Source of the DNA: Mycoplasma marinum
GTDB lineage: Bacteria; Bacillota_I; Bacilli_A; Mycoplasmatales; Metamycoplasmataceae
NCBI RefSeq assembly: GCF_004335975.1
Contig: NZ_PSZO01000001.1
Span: 1 to 64,000 of the forward strand
DNA length: 64,000 bases
Direction of reading: 5' to 3'
Shown here: piece after piece, positions 1 to 12,600 of the stretch
How positions within the stretch are numbered: the stretch's first letter is position 1
Layout: every line of letters begins with the position of its first letter
The notes under the pieces: model-generated
The model's database searches: none
Told to the model about the DNA's origin: nothing
The model's input: only the letters and a program-made list of their open reading frames with translations
Program-made: the position numbers and the translations under genes

Positions 1-92
1 TCGAACTCATTTCAAGTCCGAATCTTTAATATACAATTTTTGTATAATTTATTTATAACTGTAAAAGTGTTGCACTTTAAATTACAATGAAG

Positions 93-112
93 AAAGAACA
101 ATAAAGTTCTTT
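93..112 (-). terminator. thrS terminator hairpin
   Basis: A perfect 7-bp inverted repeat (AAAGAAC / GTTCTTT, six-base loop) lies just past the thrS stop. A second hairpin (aaagtg-ttg-cacttt, 64-78) sits next to it, and the strand is T-rich beyond. Confidence 0.6.
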
Positions 113-117
113 TAATA

Positions 118-1833
118 TTACTTTTCTTTCTTAATAAATTCATCAATTGTCATTGTTTCTTGTTCTTTTGAACCATATGCTCTAACATTGATTGTTTTAT
201 TTTCTTTTTCATCATCCCCAATAACAAATTGATACTTAACTTTTGAAAGTTGAGCGTTCCTCATTTTCTTACCAAGTCTTTCCTTTGAATCATCAATTGT
301 GACTCTTACACCTTTTGATTCCAATTCTTTCATAACTTCAAGTGCATAGTCTAAATGGTGTTCATTAGAAACTGGGAGTATTGAAACTTGTTTTGGTGCT
401 AGTCAGTATGGCAATACACCTTTTGTTTGTTCAAGTATAGTTGCAATAAATCTTTCATATGTAGAAAGGAATCCCCTGTGTATTAGTACAGGTCTTACCT
501 TGTTCTCATTTTCATCTCAATAATGAGCATCAAATTTTTCAGGAAGTAAGAAATCCAATTGTAATGTTGAAAGTGTCACCTCATGCCCAAGAGCAGTTTT
601 AACTTGGATATCTATTTTAGGTCCGTAAAATGCAGCTTCACCAATCATTTCTTTATATTCGATTCCTAAATCTTTTAAAACCTTTCTTAAATCATCTTCT
701 GCACGAGACCACATTTTTTCATCACCGTGATATTTTTCATTATCTTTTGGATCTCTTAATGAAAGAGAGACATAATCAATTTCAATATTGAATTTTTCAA
801 GACCTTCTTTAATTAGGTTGTATGAATTTTTAAATTCTTCTATAATTTGATCTTCTCTACAGAAAATGTGTCCTTCAGTTAATTCCATTGATCTAACTCT
901 TTCAAGTCCAGAAAGTGCACCTGATTTTTCATATCTATATAAACGTGATTGTTCTGATAAACGCAATGGGAAATCTCTATAAGAACGTCTTTGAGAGTTA
1001 AGTATTATGAAATGATGCGGACAAGTCATAGGTCTCATAACTAATTCTTCACCATCAACTGAAACAGGTTCATACATATCATCTTTGTAGTGTGCTCAAT
1101 GTCCGGATTGTATATAAAGGTTTTTTGAACCAAAAGCAGGTGTTTGAACTTCTGTAAAACCAAATCTTTTTTCAGTTTTTCTAACGTATTCTTGGATTAT
1201 ATTCTTCATTATTTGTCCATCAGGTAAATAAATTGGAAACCCTTTACCTGCAAGTTCTGAAAACATAAATAAATTCATTTCTTTACCAATTTTTCTATGA
1301 TCTCTTTCAGCTCTTTCAGCTCTTATAGTCAAATAATCTTCTAATTCTTTTTTTGTTTCTCATGCAGTACCATAAATCCTTGTTAACTGGATGTTATCTG
1401 AGTTACCTCTTCAGTATGCACCAGCTAAATTAAGAAGTTTAAAATGTTTAACTTCCGATACTTTTTCAACATGCCCTCCAGCACACAAGTCTGTAAATAG
1501 TGACTTTTTATTTGTAGGATTGATCATTCCATAATAAGTAATTTCTTTACCTTGAGATGTAAATTCATTAATCAATTCTTGTTTGTATGGTTGATCAGAG
1601 AGATCTACAGCATCTGTTCTTTGAACTTTATATCCACCAGCAAGCATTTTAGACATTTGTTTCTCAATTTTTTTAAGATCTGATTCTTGGATTGGTTCTA
1701 CAAACTCAAAGTCATAATAAAATCCTTCCTCTATAGCTGGTCCAAATCCCAACTTTGTTTCTGGATATAACTTTAAAACTGCGGCAGCCAAAAGGTGTGA
1801 AGCAGTATGGTTTAATTCTTTATTTACTTTCAT
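118..1833 (-). CDS. thrS: threonyl-tRNA synthetase
   Basis: Charges tRNA-Thr in the cytoplasm. Once UGA is read as Trp the frame gives about 571 residues. It starts directly in the editing domain (HTASH zinc/editing motif near residue 10, CAGGH further on), so the N-terminal TGS domain of longer bacterial ThrRS is absent, as is common in mycoplasmas. The class II catalytic core follows, with motif 2 and an MRPMTCPHH block, then the anticodon-binding domain. Both halves of the editing motif are intact. The ATG at 1833 has an A/G-rich site (GAAAGGAAATAAAA) upstream, behind a T-box leader. It is a single-gene unit ended by a hairpin. Confidence 0.95.
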
Positions 1834-1849
1834 TTTTATTTCCTTTCAA

Positions 1850-2015
1850 AATAAAAAGAGCCGTTTAGAAGGCTAACGTACCACTCCTAAAAGACTCTTA
1901 TTTTTGCTATTGTTATTTTAATAAATAAGTAGTAATCAATATTCAATATTATTCCCACTTTCACCATCTTGGGACTCGCTATTTAATATCACAAATATCA
2001 ATCTTGTCTTATTCA
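1850..2015 (-). promoter_or_regulatory. T-box leader (tRNA-Thr sensing) of thrS
   Basis: On the minus strand the leader carries the T-box core AGTGGTACGTTAGC (about 1873-1890). It is followed by a terminator pairing (AGAGCC/GGCTCT type) and a T-run directly before the thrS start. Upstream is an AG-rich Stem I region containing ACT codons that could serve as the threonine specifier. A TATAAT -10 hexamer lies at 2021-2026. Uncharged tRNA-Thr is expected to favour antitermination. The exact specifier is inferred. Confidence 0.85.
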
Positions 2016-2072
2016 TAAAAATTATATTACTTTTTAGTAAAAAATAAATATTTTTATAAGTTTTTATTAAAA

Positions 2073-2092
2073 AAAGTGCCTCAAAGCACTTT
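2073..2092 (-). terminator. gpmI terminator
   Basis: Perfect 7-bp stem AAAGTGC/GCACTTT with a six-base loop, followed on the minus strand by a T-run, immediately downstream of gpmI. Confidence 0.8.
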
Positions 2093-2099
2093 TCATCCA

Positions 2100-3611
2100 T
2101 TATTTAATTAGTAATGATTCTTCATTCATTGAAGAACCTTTTTCAACACCCATGTAATCAAGTACGGTAGGTGCAACGTTAGCTAACTTACCCGTTGAAG
2201 CTAACTTAATATTTTTATCTGAACATACAAATAATACTGGTGAAGAAGTATGTTTAGTTGCTGGACCACCTTTTTCATCTATCATTATTTCAGCATTACC
2301 ATGGTCAGCCGTAATAAATAATGTTCCACCAATTGAATTTAATTTATCTAAAATACGACCAACTTGAAGATCTAATTCTTCCATAGCAACAATGGCAGAA
2401 TCAAGGTCTCCTGTATGACCAACCATATCAGGATTGGCAAAGTTCATAATTGTTAAATCATATTTATCAACAACTTCAATTAATTTTGTGGCAATTCCTT
2501 CAGCAGACATTTTAGGTGCCTCAGTGAATGATTTTACCTTTACAGAGTCGATAAGAATTCTATCTTCTCCTTTATATTCAACATCTACCCCACCATCCAT
2601 AAAGAATGTAACATGAGCGTACTTTTGAGTTTCAGCTATACGCAATTGTTTTAGACCTGCTTCTGAAATAACTTTACCAATTGGTGTTGGAACATCCATC
2701 ATATCAAATGCAATTTCTGTTGGAACTCCCTCATATTTCATCATTGAAACAACTGGGACATTTTTTAATTGCACTGATGGTTTAACATCATATACTTTTG
2801 AGTGTCCAACCATTAAATGAGCAAGTTGTCTAGCTCTATCTGGTCTAAAGTTAAAGAATATTACCGAGTCATTATCTTGTAAAAATTTAACATTAGAATT
2901 ATTGTTAATTGCCGGTTCTATAAATTCATCAGTATTACCTGCTGCATATTGATTTTTAACATATTCATAAATATCATCAAATGATTCGTTTGCATTACCC
3001 ATTATTGATTGATAAGCTTTTTCTGTTCTTTCAAACATAGCATCACGATCCATCGAGAATAACCTTCCTGAAACTGAACCTAAATTAAATCCATATTTTT
3101 CAAGTCTTGGCATTAACTCCTCTAATGATTCAGCAAAAGCATCCGGTGCTACATCTCTACCATCTGAAAATGCATGAACTGTAACATCTTTAACACCTTG
3201 TTCATCAATCATTTCAAGTAGTTTTCATAAATGTTTATCTAATGAATGAATCCCACCTGGCGAAAGAAGTCCCATTAAGTGCAATGTAGAATTGTTTTCT
3301 TTTGAATGTTTGATAGCCTTCATAAATGCTTCATTTGATTTGAATGTATTATTATCCATTGCATTTTGAATTAGTGAAAGTCCAGTATAAACAACCTGTC
3401 CTGCCCCAATATTAAGATGTCCAACTTCTGAATTACCCATTTGACCTGCAGGTAAACCAACATGTTCTCCCGCTGCATTAACAAGAATATTTGGGTATTC
3501 AGCAAATATTTTATCGAATACTGGTGTATTAGCTTGTTGTACTGCATTTCCTTCTTTTTTATCAATAGTTCCAAGACCATCAATTACCATTAATACTACT
3601 GGTTTTTTCAT
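2100..3611 (-). CDS. gpmI: 2,3-bisphosphoglycerate-independent phosphoglycerate mutase
   Basis: Interconverts 3- and 2-phosphoglycerate in lower glycolysis; a Mn-dependent member of the alkaline phosphatase superfamily. The protein is about 503 residues, the normal family length (~510). It begins MKKPVVLMVIDGLG with the metal-binding Asp of the DGxG motif, has the NSEVGHLNIGAG block containing the phosphorylated Ser, and near the C-terminus the TADHGNAE metal site. One UGA Trp codon lies at about 3222. It has a good Shine-Dalgarno (GGAGAAAAAA). It lies 62 bp downstream of tpiA, with a weak hairpin between, so it is probably co-transcribed at least in part. Confidence 0.96.
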
Positions 3612-3647
3612 TTTTTTCTCCTTTTAATGTCTTATTATTTAATTAAA

Positions 3648-3665
3648 AAATGGTTTAACCCATTT
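3648..3665 (-). terminator. weak hairpin between tpiA and gpmI
   Basis: AAATGG/CCATTT six-base stem followed by TTTTT on the minus strand. It could reduce readthrough from tpiA into gpmI; too weak to call a full terminator. Confidence 0.4.
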
Positions 3666-3673
3666 ATTAGTAA

Positions 3674-4411
<738 letters not shown>

Positions 4412-4515
4412 TGTTTTCTCCTTAGTTATGATAATTATTATTATATAAATATATTTTAACATTTTAGTGGTTAAAAAGGTCAAAAAAAATAGACAAAATG
4501 CCTATTTTAATAAGT

Positions 4516-5292
4516 TTATTTTCATGGAGCGTTAATTACATCTGTAGCAACAAGTGTAATGTAAATAAACATTGCAACAACCAATACGAATATAACAATT
4601 AAAAGGATTTCTTCTATTCTTGAAGAGTTTTTAATTTTTTTGTTTTCTTTAACTAAATTCGCAACTTCTGTTTTAAGTTCTGCAACTTCTTTATTTGTTT
4701 CACTATCTGCTTTTCTTAATTCTTCATGCTCATTTGTATTTTTTACAATAGCTTCATTTGCTTTTTTAGCTTCTTCTCTTGCTTCTTTAGCAATTTCCAT
4801 AGCATCTTCTTTTTTAGTAACTTTTCTAACTTGGCTTAATTCTAAAATTTTAGCTTTTTGTTCTTTAAGTAAAGTAATGATTTCTGTATCTTGACTACCT
4901 GAAGCCAATTTAGCTTGTTTATTAGCTTCAATCAATCAGTTTGAAGTATATTTACCATCTTCATGAATTTTAATTCTTCCTTGTCTACCTTTAACTTCTC
5001 TTATTTTTCTTTCAGCAATAGCAAATGCTTCCGCTTTTGTTTTATGATGTGTATAACCAACTACACCATCTTTTTTAACAGTTCATTTTTTAAGACCTTT
5101 TTTTGAAACAGTAAAGTTAACATTTAAAATAATTGGTTTTTTATTCACTTCTTTTTTGGGTTCTTCTTTTGCAACAGTTTTTGTAGTAGCAGATTTTGTT
5201 GTAATTTCCTTAGTTTCCGAAGCAGCTTTTTTTACTTCAGTTGGTTTATTCTTAGTATTTTTTGCTAATTCTTCTTTTTTAATTTCTGACAT
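4516..5292 (-). CDS. DUF2188-domain, coiled-coil, C-terminally membrane-anchored protein
   Basis: Function not known. The 258-residue protein has three visible parts. Residues 1-68 form a Lys/Glu/Thr-rich, probably disordered segment. Residues ~70-120 look like a DUF2188 domain: a W-x-V-x-x-D-G start, a T-K-A-E-A-F helix, then an I-K-I-H-E-D-G strand ending in N-W. Residues ~125-225 form a long charged coiled coil. The last ~30 residues are a hydrophobic helix, so it is probably tail-anchored with the bulk in the cytoplasm. UGA encodes both domain Trp residues and the Trp just before the final Lys. A Shine-Dalgarno (CAAGGAG) supports ATG 5292. A possible promoter is TTGACG (5427-5432), 17 bp, TATTTT (5404-5409). 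It is divergent from a MarR-like gene. Confidence 0.8.
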
Positions 5293-5708
5293 TTTTAATT
5301 CTCCTTGTAAATGTTTTTATGTTTAAAATCAAAGCCGGAAGAATGTAATTATTATTAATTAATTTACTTCATATGTCATTCTTGTACACGGAACTTACTT
5401 GATAAAATAATTTTACCACAACAAAACGTCAAACTTGTAAAAAACAATTATTTTTATTAAAATAAATAAAATATTAGTTATTATTTTACAAAAAATAGCA
5501 CATTTTAAAGTCAATTTCAACTTTAATCACATTCACTTATCTCTTTAAGTAAAAAAATGGTTTTTTATATAGTAATATACTTACAAATATTTTTTTTAAA
5601 ATTTAATTGTTGTAAAAGTACATAAAAACCTTTATTATTAATATTATGTAGAAACATTTTATTAAATTTAGTTTCTTCAGATAAATATAAAAGTAAGGAG
5701 AAAAAGAT
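5293..5708. other. divergent intergenic region
   Basis: A 416-bp, AT-rich gap between the DUF2188 gene and the MarR-like gene. Apart from the candidate minus promoter at 5404-5432 and the plus ribosome-binding site AAGGAG at 5695-5700, nothing recognisable is seen. No clear operator palindrome was found. Confidence 0.5.
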
Positions 5709-6203
5709 ATGAAAAGTGACTACTTTGGAACACAGGTGCCATTAACAACACAATTTATTCGTGGTGTATGGCATATGTTTAGAGCTTCAAAAGATGAATT
5801 TAATCAAGAATGCTTGCATAAATTGCAAAAAATAAATCCTAATTTAAACTTTAATAAAATTTTAGTTATCAATGCTATTGTATTTGATGAATTAGTTACA
5901 AAACAATTAATTTCTAAACATTTGAAAAAAGATGCAGGAAATACTTCTAAAGTTATAAAAGAACTTGTTGCTGACGGGATAGTTATAGAAGAAAAGGTAA
6001 AAGGTCTAAGATCAAATATTTTATCGGTTAATAAAAAATTCTATAAAAGTTATACAATTTTAATAAATGAATTTTATCAAGGTATATTTAGAATACATTT
6101 CCTTGAGATGTTTAAAAAAATGGCTAAAGTTTCATTAAATGAAGATATACATGAAATAGATGTGATTCTTTCAGATATGTGACATAACAAGATGCAAAAA
6201 TAA
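5709..6203 (+). CDS. MarR-like winged-helix transcriptional regulator
   Basis: Predicted small DNA-binding regulator of 164 residues. After an N-terminal helix, residues ~50-110 give the MarR layout: a helix, a recognition-type segment (Q-L-I-S-K-H-L-K-K-D-A-G-N-T-S-K-V-I-K-E-L), a two-stranded wing (G-I-V-I-E-E-K-V-K-G-L-R-S-N), then C-terminal dimerisation helices. UGA at 6180 encodes Trp and the true stop is TAA at 6201. Strong ribosome-binding site (AAGGAGAAAAAG). Family assignment rests on pattern only; ligand and targets are unknown. The divergent DUF2188 gene is a candidate target by position. Confidence 0.6.
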
Positions 6204-6213
6204 ATTTTTTATA

Positions 6214-6240
6214 AAAAAAATCTCGTTTACCGAGTTTTTT
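6214..6240 (+). terminator. terminator of MarR-like gene
   Basis: Short GC stem CTCG-tttac-CGAG flanked by an A-run and a T6 run, directly after the stop codon. Confidence 0.75.
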
Positions 6241-6802
6241 CTCGCCCTTTTCCCAACCTTAATATTAAGACCTAAAAACTTATTTTTAAAAATAAAAGCA
6301 CTTTTAAAATTGGAATCAAATTAATTAAAGTCTTTAGTTACTTTAAAAAATATTTTTTATCTTACACTTGAAAGTTCTTGTTTGTATTATATATTCTCTA
6401 AATGGATGCTAGAAATATATCCATTGCAATTTAATCTAGTAATTGTCCAAGATATTTTTAATTCAAGTTTGCCTTTATGAGACATCATTCTTATAGAAAA
6501 GTAGTACTTTACTATTTTATGCAATAATAGGCTTAAAAAGCACATCTTTTAATGCTTTTTAGAAATTACAATCGTATATAATGTGTATTTTAAATTTTAC
6601 CTTAAGGTTTTGACTTTTATATACTTTCCGCCACTCTTCCTTTAAAGTCAGTTTTGATATTGTTTGCTACTCATATATTTTTTTATTTATGTAACTTTTA
6701 ACTTTATCGCTTTGAATATTTACATATGAAAAATACCTCACTTAAATCTTAAATATAAGAAAGGCATTTTAAATTTCAATCAAGGTTTAATAAAATATTT
6801 AA
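6241..6802. other. non-coding gap, about 560 bp
   Basis: No open frame of substance on either strand. A hairpin with an 8-bp stem containing one G-U pair (AAATGCCT/AGGTATTT, about 6728-6772) followed by T's on the minus strand is a plausible terminator for the lipoprotein operon. The remainder is AT-rich sequence with scattered short frames that might be an old remnant, but no family is recognisable. Confidence 0.4.
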
Positions 6803-8548
6803 TTAAAGTGCAACATCCTTCAGTTTTAAAGCTAATGCTAATTCCATAAGACTAAATGTATAGTTTGAATAGGGATCAACTGTTAACTTGTCTATAAATT
6901 CAAGAATCGGAATATCCACATTAATTCCATTAACCTCTTTTTTAATGTGAGGTTCGGTAATTTTTTTATTTTTAATACCTTCTTTAATTTTGTTATTATT
7001 TGAGCCATAATTTTTAATATCAAAAATATTGAACTGTGGTGATATAAAGGCATTTTTTTGCATTTTATATGATTTTAATTTTGCATCAAAATCAATTTGA
7101 CCATAGTATTGAGCTTGATTACCTGAGATATTTGAAATTGCTGCTTGTAAATCTAATTCTGTTAATTGGAGTGCTTTACCAAAGTCACCAAGCATACTAT
7201 CAACCTTGCTTAACAGACCAGATATTTTTTCGGGGTGTCCAAGAATTCCAAGGATAGTTTCACTACTAGGCATTTTTGTTTTTGTATCCTTTGATTTTAA
7301 CATAGGACCAATAAGTACATCATTCAACAATCCGTCTTCTAGCAATGCTCCCACATGTTTTTCATTATATTTAATATTTTGTCTAGCTGTGTTAATTAAA
7401 TCATGTGCAGTTGTATCAATTTCAAAATAAATATTTTTATTTACGGAATTTCTATAAATAATTAATTTATCAGGAGAGTCTTTAGCAATTTTTTTAAGAA
7501 ACTTTAGACCACTTTTAAACCCATTATCATTAATAGCATTTTCAGGCTGATCAATAGGTTTAACCATCTCTTTTGCAATACTAGCTTCCATTAGCATTGC
7601 ATTAGAATAGTCTTCTACTATATCTACTCCACCAGTTTTAAAAGATCTAATTAATTGTTTGCTAATTGCCTTTGTAAGGTTGCCATCAAGGAATGCGTGT
7701 ATTTTTTTACTTAATTCTAGTTTATCAGTATTGGTAATATTAGCTGTGGTTGAAGCATTTTTTATTGGTACTGAAGAATTTTCAAGTTCTTTTAAAGAAC
7801 CTATTTTTTCAACATTTGATTCCGTTTTTCAAGTAGGTGAATTTGGATGTTCAATGTTTATTAAAGTGTCGATTACATTATCCAAAACTAATTTTAATTT
7901 CCCGAATGCTAATTTAGCCATTAAAACCATCGAACTTTCTTTTTTGGCATCCTTTTTAGTTTCTTTAGTTGCTTCTTCTTTTGTTTCTTTAGAATTTGAA
8001 CTAATAGGTGTTTCTTGCTTATCTGCAACGCTACCAAATAAGTCGCCTATTATAGTTTCATTATCCCCCATTGCAATTAAGTTGAATAATTCATCAACTT
8101 GTACCTTAAGCTTTTTAAGATTTTCTGAAAAGTGTAATTTAGCAGCTTTTAGTTTTTTAATATGTTCCAATTTTATTTTTGAACTAGAATCGTCAGAGCC
8201 AGCATTTGCTGAATCATTTTCCCTTAAATAACCAAGCAAAGAAATAACCATTAAATCTGTAACTTTAAGTGCCTGTAATTTTAATTTACCCTTGAAATTT
8301 TCAGTGAATTTCATAGTATTTAAAAACGAAGAATAAACACCTTTAATAGCATTCTTTGAATAAGGAGTGGCGGAATATTGAGACAATTGCTTTTCAGAGT
8401 ATCTGTCTGTTTGTATTTGTGGTTTTAAATTTTTAATTGTAGATTCATTTGCTACTCCACATGAAACAACAACAGAAATAGGAGTTGCAATTGCAACGGG
8501 AATTGCCATACTTGTTAGAACAATCTTTTTATTTAATTTAAATTTCAT
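6803..8548 (-). CDS. large surface lipoprotein (second gene of lipoprotein operon)
   Basis: Predicted 581-residue membrane-anchored lipoprotein, function unknown. The N-terminus is a lipoprotein signal: basic start (MKFKLNKK), hydrophobic stretch, then a lipobox V-V-S-C with the acylated Cys near residue 30. A Ser/Lys/Glu-rich spacer with many NSK/TKE tripeptides follows at about residues 150-200. The rest is predicted mostly helical, with no recognised domain. UGA Trp at 7829 joins the two halves. Its ATG lies one base after the stop of the upstream lipoprotein, so translation is probably coupled; AGGAG sits about 18 bases upstream. Both proteins may act together at the cell surface. Confidence 0.8.
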
Positions 8549-8549
8549 A

Positions 8550-11500
8550 TTATTTACCCTTTGCTCCTAAAAATTCATACACTAAATCCATAAATGGTTT
8601 TAGACGATTAAAGAATTTATCTAGGTTATCCTTTCTATATGTTATTTTGTCATTATTAGCTTTATCAATTACTCTAATTTGTGGTGAATAGTAATTATCA
8701 AGTTTTAGTGTTCCATCTGTATTTTCCTTAATATCAATAACAATTTGAGCTTTATCACCAATTAAGTAAGTTAATAAGGCAAACATGTTGTTTTCAACAC
8801 CAATTAATACATCAGACCCTGAATTTGTGAAAGAATTGAACATTTCCGGAATATTTTCAATGCCATTAACACCTAAAAGTTTCCCTCCTTCTTCACCTGC
8901 AGCACTAAGAATATTCGATATTGAATTCCCACTTAAAACACTCTTAATCATAGGCAATATGCTTGTAAAATCCATTCCTTTATTAGAAGTGTGTGTTGAT
9001 GCATCTTTTCCATCTGATACATGTTTTTTATAGAGTTCTTTAAGACTAATGTCTTTAAGATCAATGTTTTTTCAATCTTTTTTTTGTCTTTCTTTCGCTC
9101 TATCAAGAATTCCTCCAATAAGGTTATCAGCTTCCTCGCCTTTTATAATACCGAAATTATCTAATGTTCCGTGTTTTTTGAATTCAGTGTAATTAAAATT
9201 CTTTTTGAAAGTATTAGTTATTTTTCTAGCATTAACATCTTTAATAATGTGATAAATAAATTCGCCTTTAATAATATTGCCTTTTTTATCCTTAACTGCT
9301 TCTCTATAAATTTCATATTCTTTAGAATTATCTTTCATTAATTCATTAGTTGTCTTAAAAATTGAATTTTTTTGTTCTTCTTTAGAAGCGAAGAAATTAC
9401 CATCTACTTTTAATTTTTTCAAGAATTTTAAATCACTTGATTCCTTTGAACCATTTATAGGTTTTGCAGATATTAACTCAGTAATCTTAGAATCTAATGT
9501 CGATGTTTTGGCTACGAAGTTTTCTTTTTTATTTCATTCTTTTTCTCAATATATTGAGTTTCCTAAGAATTCTAATGTGTGGTCAACAATAACTTTAAAA
9601 ATATCTAATAAATCATTGATCTCACTTTTTATTCCATCCTTAATTTTTGAACCATCTTTAGAAATTGAGTTTAAAAAGATGTTGTTTTTATAGAGTTCTT
9701 CAACAAGAATATTAATAATCGAATCTTTACTTTCTGCAATTTTATCAAAGACTTGATTATCAATAGTATCTTTAGAAGCAAAAATCTCTTTCGCTAGTTT
9801 AAGTTTATCAGTTTTTTTTCTTAATGCAGTTTTTGTACCAATATATTCTTTAAAAGCATCACTTAATTGAGTAAATGATTCCCCTATTTTTGGCAATAAT
9901 CCGCCTATTTCTTCTTTTATTTTATCCATAACAATTTTTCTTGAAGCTGAAATATTTGGATCTGAAGAATTAAAGAAATCGATTAACCCTATTTTTAAAC
10001 TTGTTATTTTGATAGTTCTTGTTATGAAACTTTCACCTTTTTTAATTGTCACCGTAACAATATCTCCATTTTGTAATGCAGCTGAATTAATCCTATTTGT
10101 AATATCTTCAGTCTTGCCATTTGAATGTTTAACATTAAAAGTTAAGTCCAAAGCTCCAGTTAAATCATTCTTTGTAATAGTTTCTTCAATTGAACCCGTA
10201 CCACTTAAGCCATTGATAATGATGGGATCTAATTCAACATCATCAAATATTTTTGGCTCTTTTTTACTAATATTAATTTCATCTATTTGTGAAAATTTAG
10301 TAGAAATTAAATCGTTCAACATTTTCTTTTTGAATTCTTTTTTATTTAAAATAACTCCATTTTTTACATGCATAAAATTATGAGTTCTTGATTTCACGAA
10401 TGTTTTAGATTTCTCAATTAATTCTTCATTTTGAGCTGTGCCATCAAAATAAACTTTATCCGAGGGACTAATTTTACCATCATTAGCCACTACAACTCTA
10501 CCCACCAAAATATTTTTTAATGAGCCTTTTGCAGCTTCTTCTGTAGTCGTTTTTTTAATTACATTATTTGGTGTGGAAGGATTTTTTCAAGTTGACACTT
10601 TTTTAAGTTCTGCCTCTATTTGTTCTTTTGAATAGTTTTTTCCAACAATAGAATTAGCTCCACCAATTTCATTATTAGCAGTTGCCTTAACTTTAACATA
10701 TATATTCCCAGTACAATCTCCAGTACCTGCAAAAATATGTGTATTTTCACCAACCACAGACTTAACGGGTGCAGCATTACCAGTTTCATAATCAAATAAC
10801 GGTAATGTTTTGTCAGCCGCAAAAGCAATTTTAGATTTTTTAATTGCATCTTCAATATTTTTACGATTTTCAATTTCTGAAAATTGAGTAAAATTACCTA
10901 CACTATGTAAAAATGCTCCTTTTAAGTGATTTATAAGAGCGAACTCTTTAAAAGCCTCATCTTTTGTAGCAAAGGCTTTTTTATCATAAATAAATTTTAA
11001 TGTGTCTAATTCAAGATCGGTAGTTTCATCGTTATCTTGAGCTTCGATTGTCTTGTCCTTTATGAAATTATAAATTAACTTAAGCTTATCAATTGTTTGA
11101 GTTTTATTTATTAATTTTAATAAATCAAATACAAAAAGTTTAGAATCAGTTTCAATTGATTTTAATGAACTATTAGAAGTTAAACCAGTTGATGATATAT
11201 ATAGACCATTATTCCTATCTGAAACAGAACCAACATCTTTTTTTAAGTGCCTCTTCTAACTTAGTTTTCAATATAACTTTAAGATCTTCTATTGACGTTA
11301 AATCAATATTTTTAATTTCAGAAAAAGTTTTTTTAACTCTTGATATAGGCTGTTTTTTAGAAGTTCCTTCAACTTCTTTAAGTGCTTCTAATTTTGAATT
11401 AAATCATTTACCATTAACTTCAAATTTTCTTTCAAAATTAAATCCATCATCCTCTACATATCTATTAAGCCCATAATCTTCGTAATCGTCAATCAATCAT

Positions 11501-12585
11501 TTAAATGATATTGTATCACTATAATCTTCATCTTCATAAACTTGAATTTCCCATGTTCTAGACTTCATTAAATTTCATAAATAATCAAGATCATTAATTG
11601 TATTTGAATCATCAACCATTTTCTTAATACTTGTTGCTTTGTAATTTTTACCTTCAAATAAAGTCTCATCTAAAAATAATTTAGTATTTGTATATGCCCT
11701 CCCAGAAGGAAGTGTTATTTTAGCAATATTCTCACCTGCTACTGGTGAGTTAGTAATTTTTTCTACGTAACTCGCTTCATTTGTATATTTTTTCAAAGTG
11801 GAAATCACTTTTAAAAATTCTTTTTTATATTTAGAAACTTCATTTGAATGATCAATAATTTTATATTTTGGGGTATATTCAGCAAGACTTAAGTCCTTTA
11901 ATTGTTCAATAATCGTTGTGTGATTTGCGCTGGTAGTTTTTATATTATTTTTAGTAACATAAACTTTCCCATCCTCATTACCAACATTATCGAGTTTAAC
12001 TTTATTAATTCCCAATATAGCTCCAGATTTACCGAATTTTTTAGTATTTTTATCATAAAATTTTTCTGAATAAACCTTGCCACTTTTATCACCATTTGGA
12101 CCTTTTAAATATTCATCAATTGCATCATCCATATTTAAAAATCCCTTATTGTTAAGAGTGAATATTGTTGATTTTGCCTTAACTTCCTTATCCTGCACAT
12201 CTTTTAATATGTGAGTCTTTTTGGCATCATTAAATATATTCCCAGTATTTTTAAAGTATACTTTTTGAATTTTTACATCCTTTCGGTAAACATCAAAGAG
12301 TTCTTTCTTTGTAAGGTATTCCTTACCTTTATATTTATAAGCATAAACCTTATTTGATGAATCATTTAATTCTTTGTCTAATTTATCATCAATATACTGT
12401 TTTTGTGCTTTTTCAGCTTGTTTAAAAGTATCGTACTTTTTACCATCAAACTTGAAAAAGTGTATCCTATTAGCATATTTATCTGTTTTTTGTTTACCAC
12501 AAGAAATTGCAGTAGCTAAAACACCAGTTGTCAATAGAGCTCCAAGAGCTGTTGAACTAACTATTACTTTATACTTTCTTTTCAT
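8550..12585 (-). pseudogene. giant surface lipoprotein, disrupted by a one-base frameshift
   Basis: Predicted lipoprotein of about 1344 residues if one base is removed; as written it is broken. The start at 12585 (TTGGAGATTAAA upstream) gives MKRKYK, a hydrophobic stretch and lipobox A-I-S-C. The N-terminal third holds imperfect repeats of the form Y/F-x-G-K-x-Y/F-x-T-K-x-E/Q-A (for example KFDGKKYDTFKQAEKA and YKYKGKEYLTKKEL). At an A7 tract (11238-11244) the frame shifts and runs into TAG at 11215-11217 after 456 residues. Removing one A restores an uninterrupted frame (UGA=Trp) to TAA at 8550. No ATG restart lies close after the break. It could be a true pseudogene, phase-variable, rescued by slippage, or an assembly indel. 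Confidence 0.75.
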
Positions 12586-12600
12586 TTTAATCTCCAATAA

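Noticed and set aside
1-35. tRNA-like text (ttcaagtccgaat) at the window edge
   Set aside because: T-arm and anticodon-arm stems do not pair in either orientation and no CCA end fits; cannot be called from the fragment.
6241-6802. Transposase remnant in the gap after the MarR-like gene
   Set aside because: Short frames such as M-S-S-K-Q-Y-Q-N-W appear but no catalytic or terminal-repeat signature is visible.
10616-10873. 85-codon Leu/Lys-rich frame on the minus strand
   Set aside because: Out-of-phase shadow of the giant lipoprotein frame.
11238-11244. Programmed -1 ribosomal frameshift in the lipoprotein gene
   Set aside because: The needed change is skipping one base (+1), and no downstream stimulatory structure is evident; slippage or indel is simpler.
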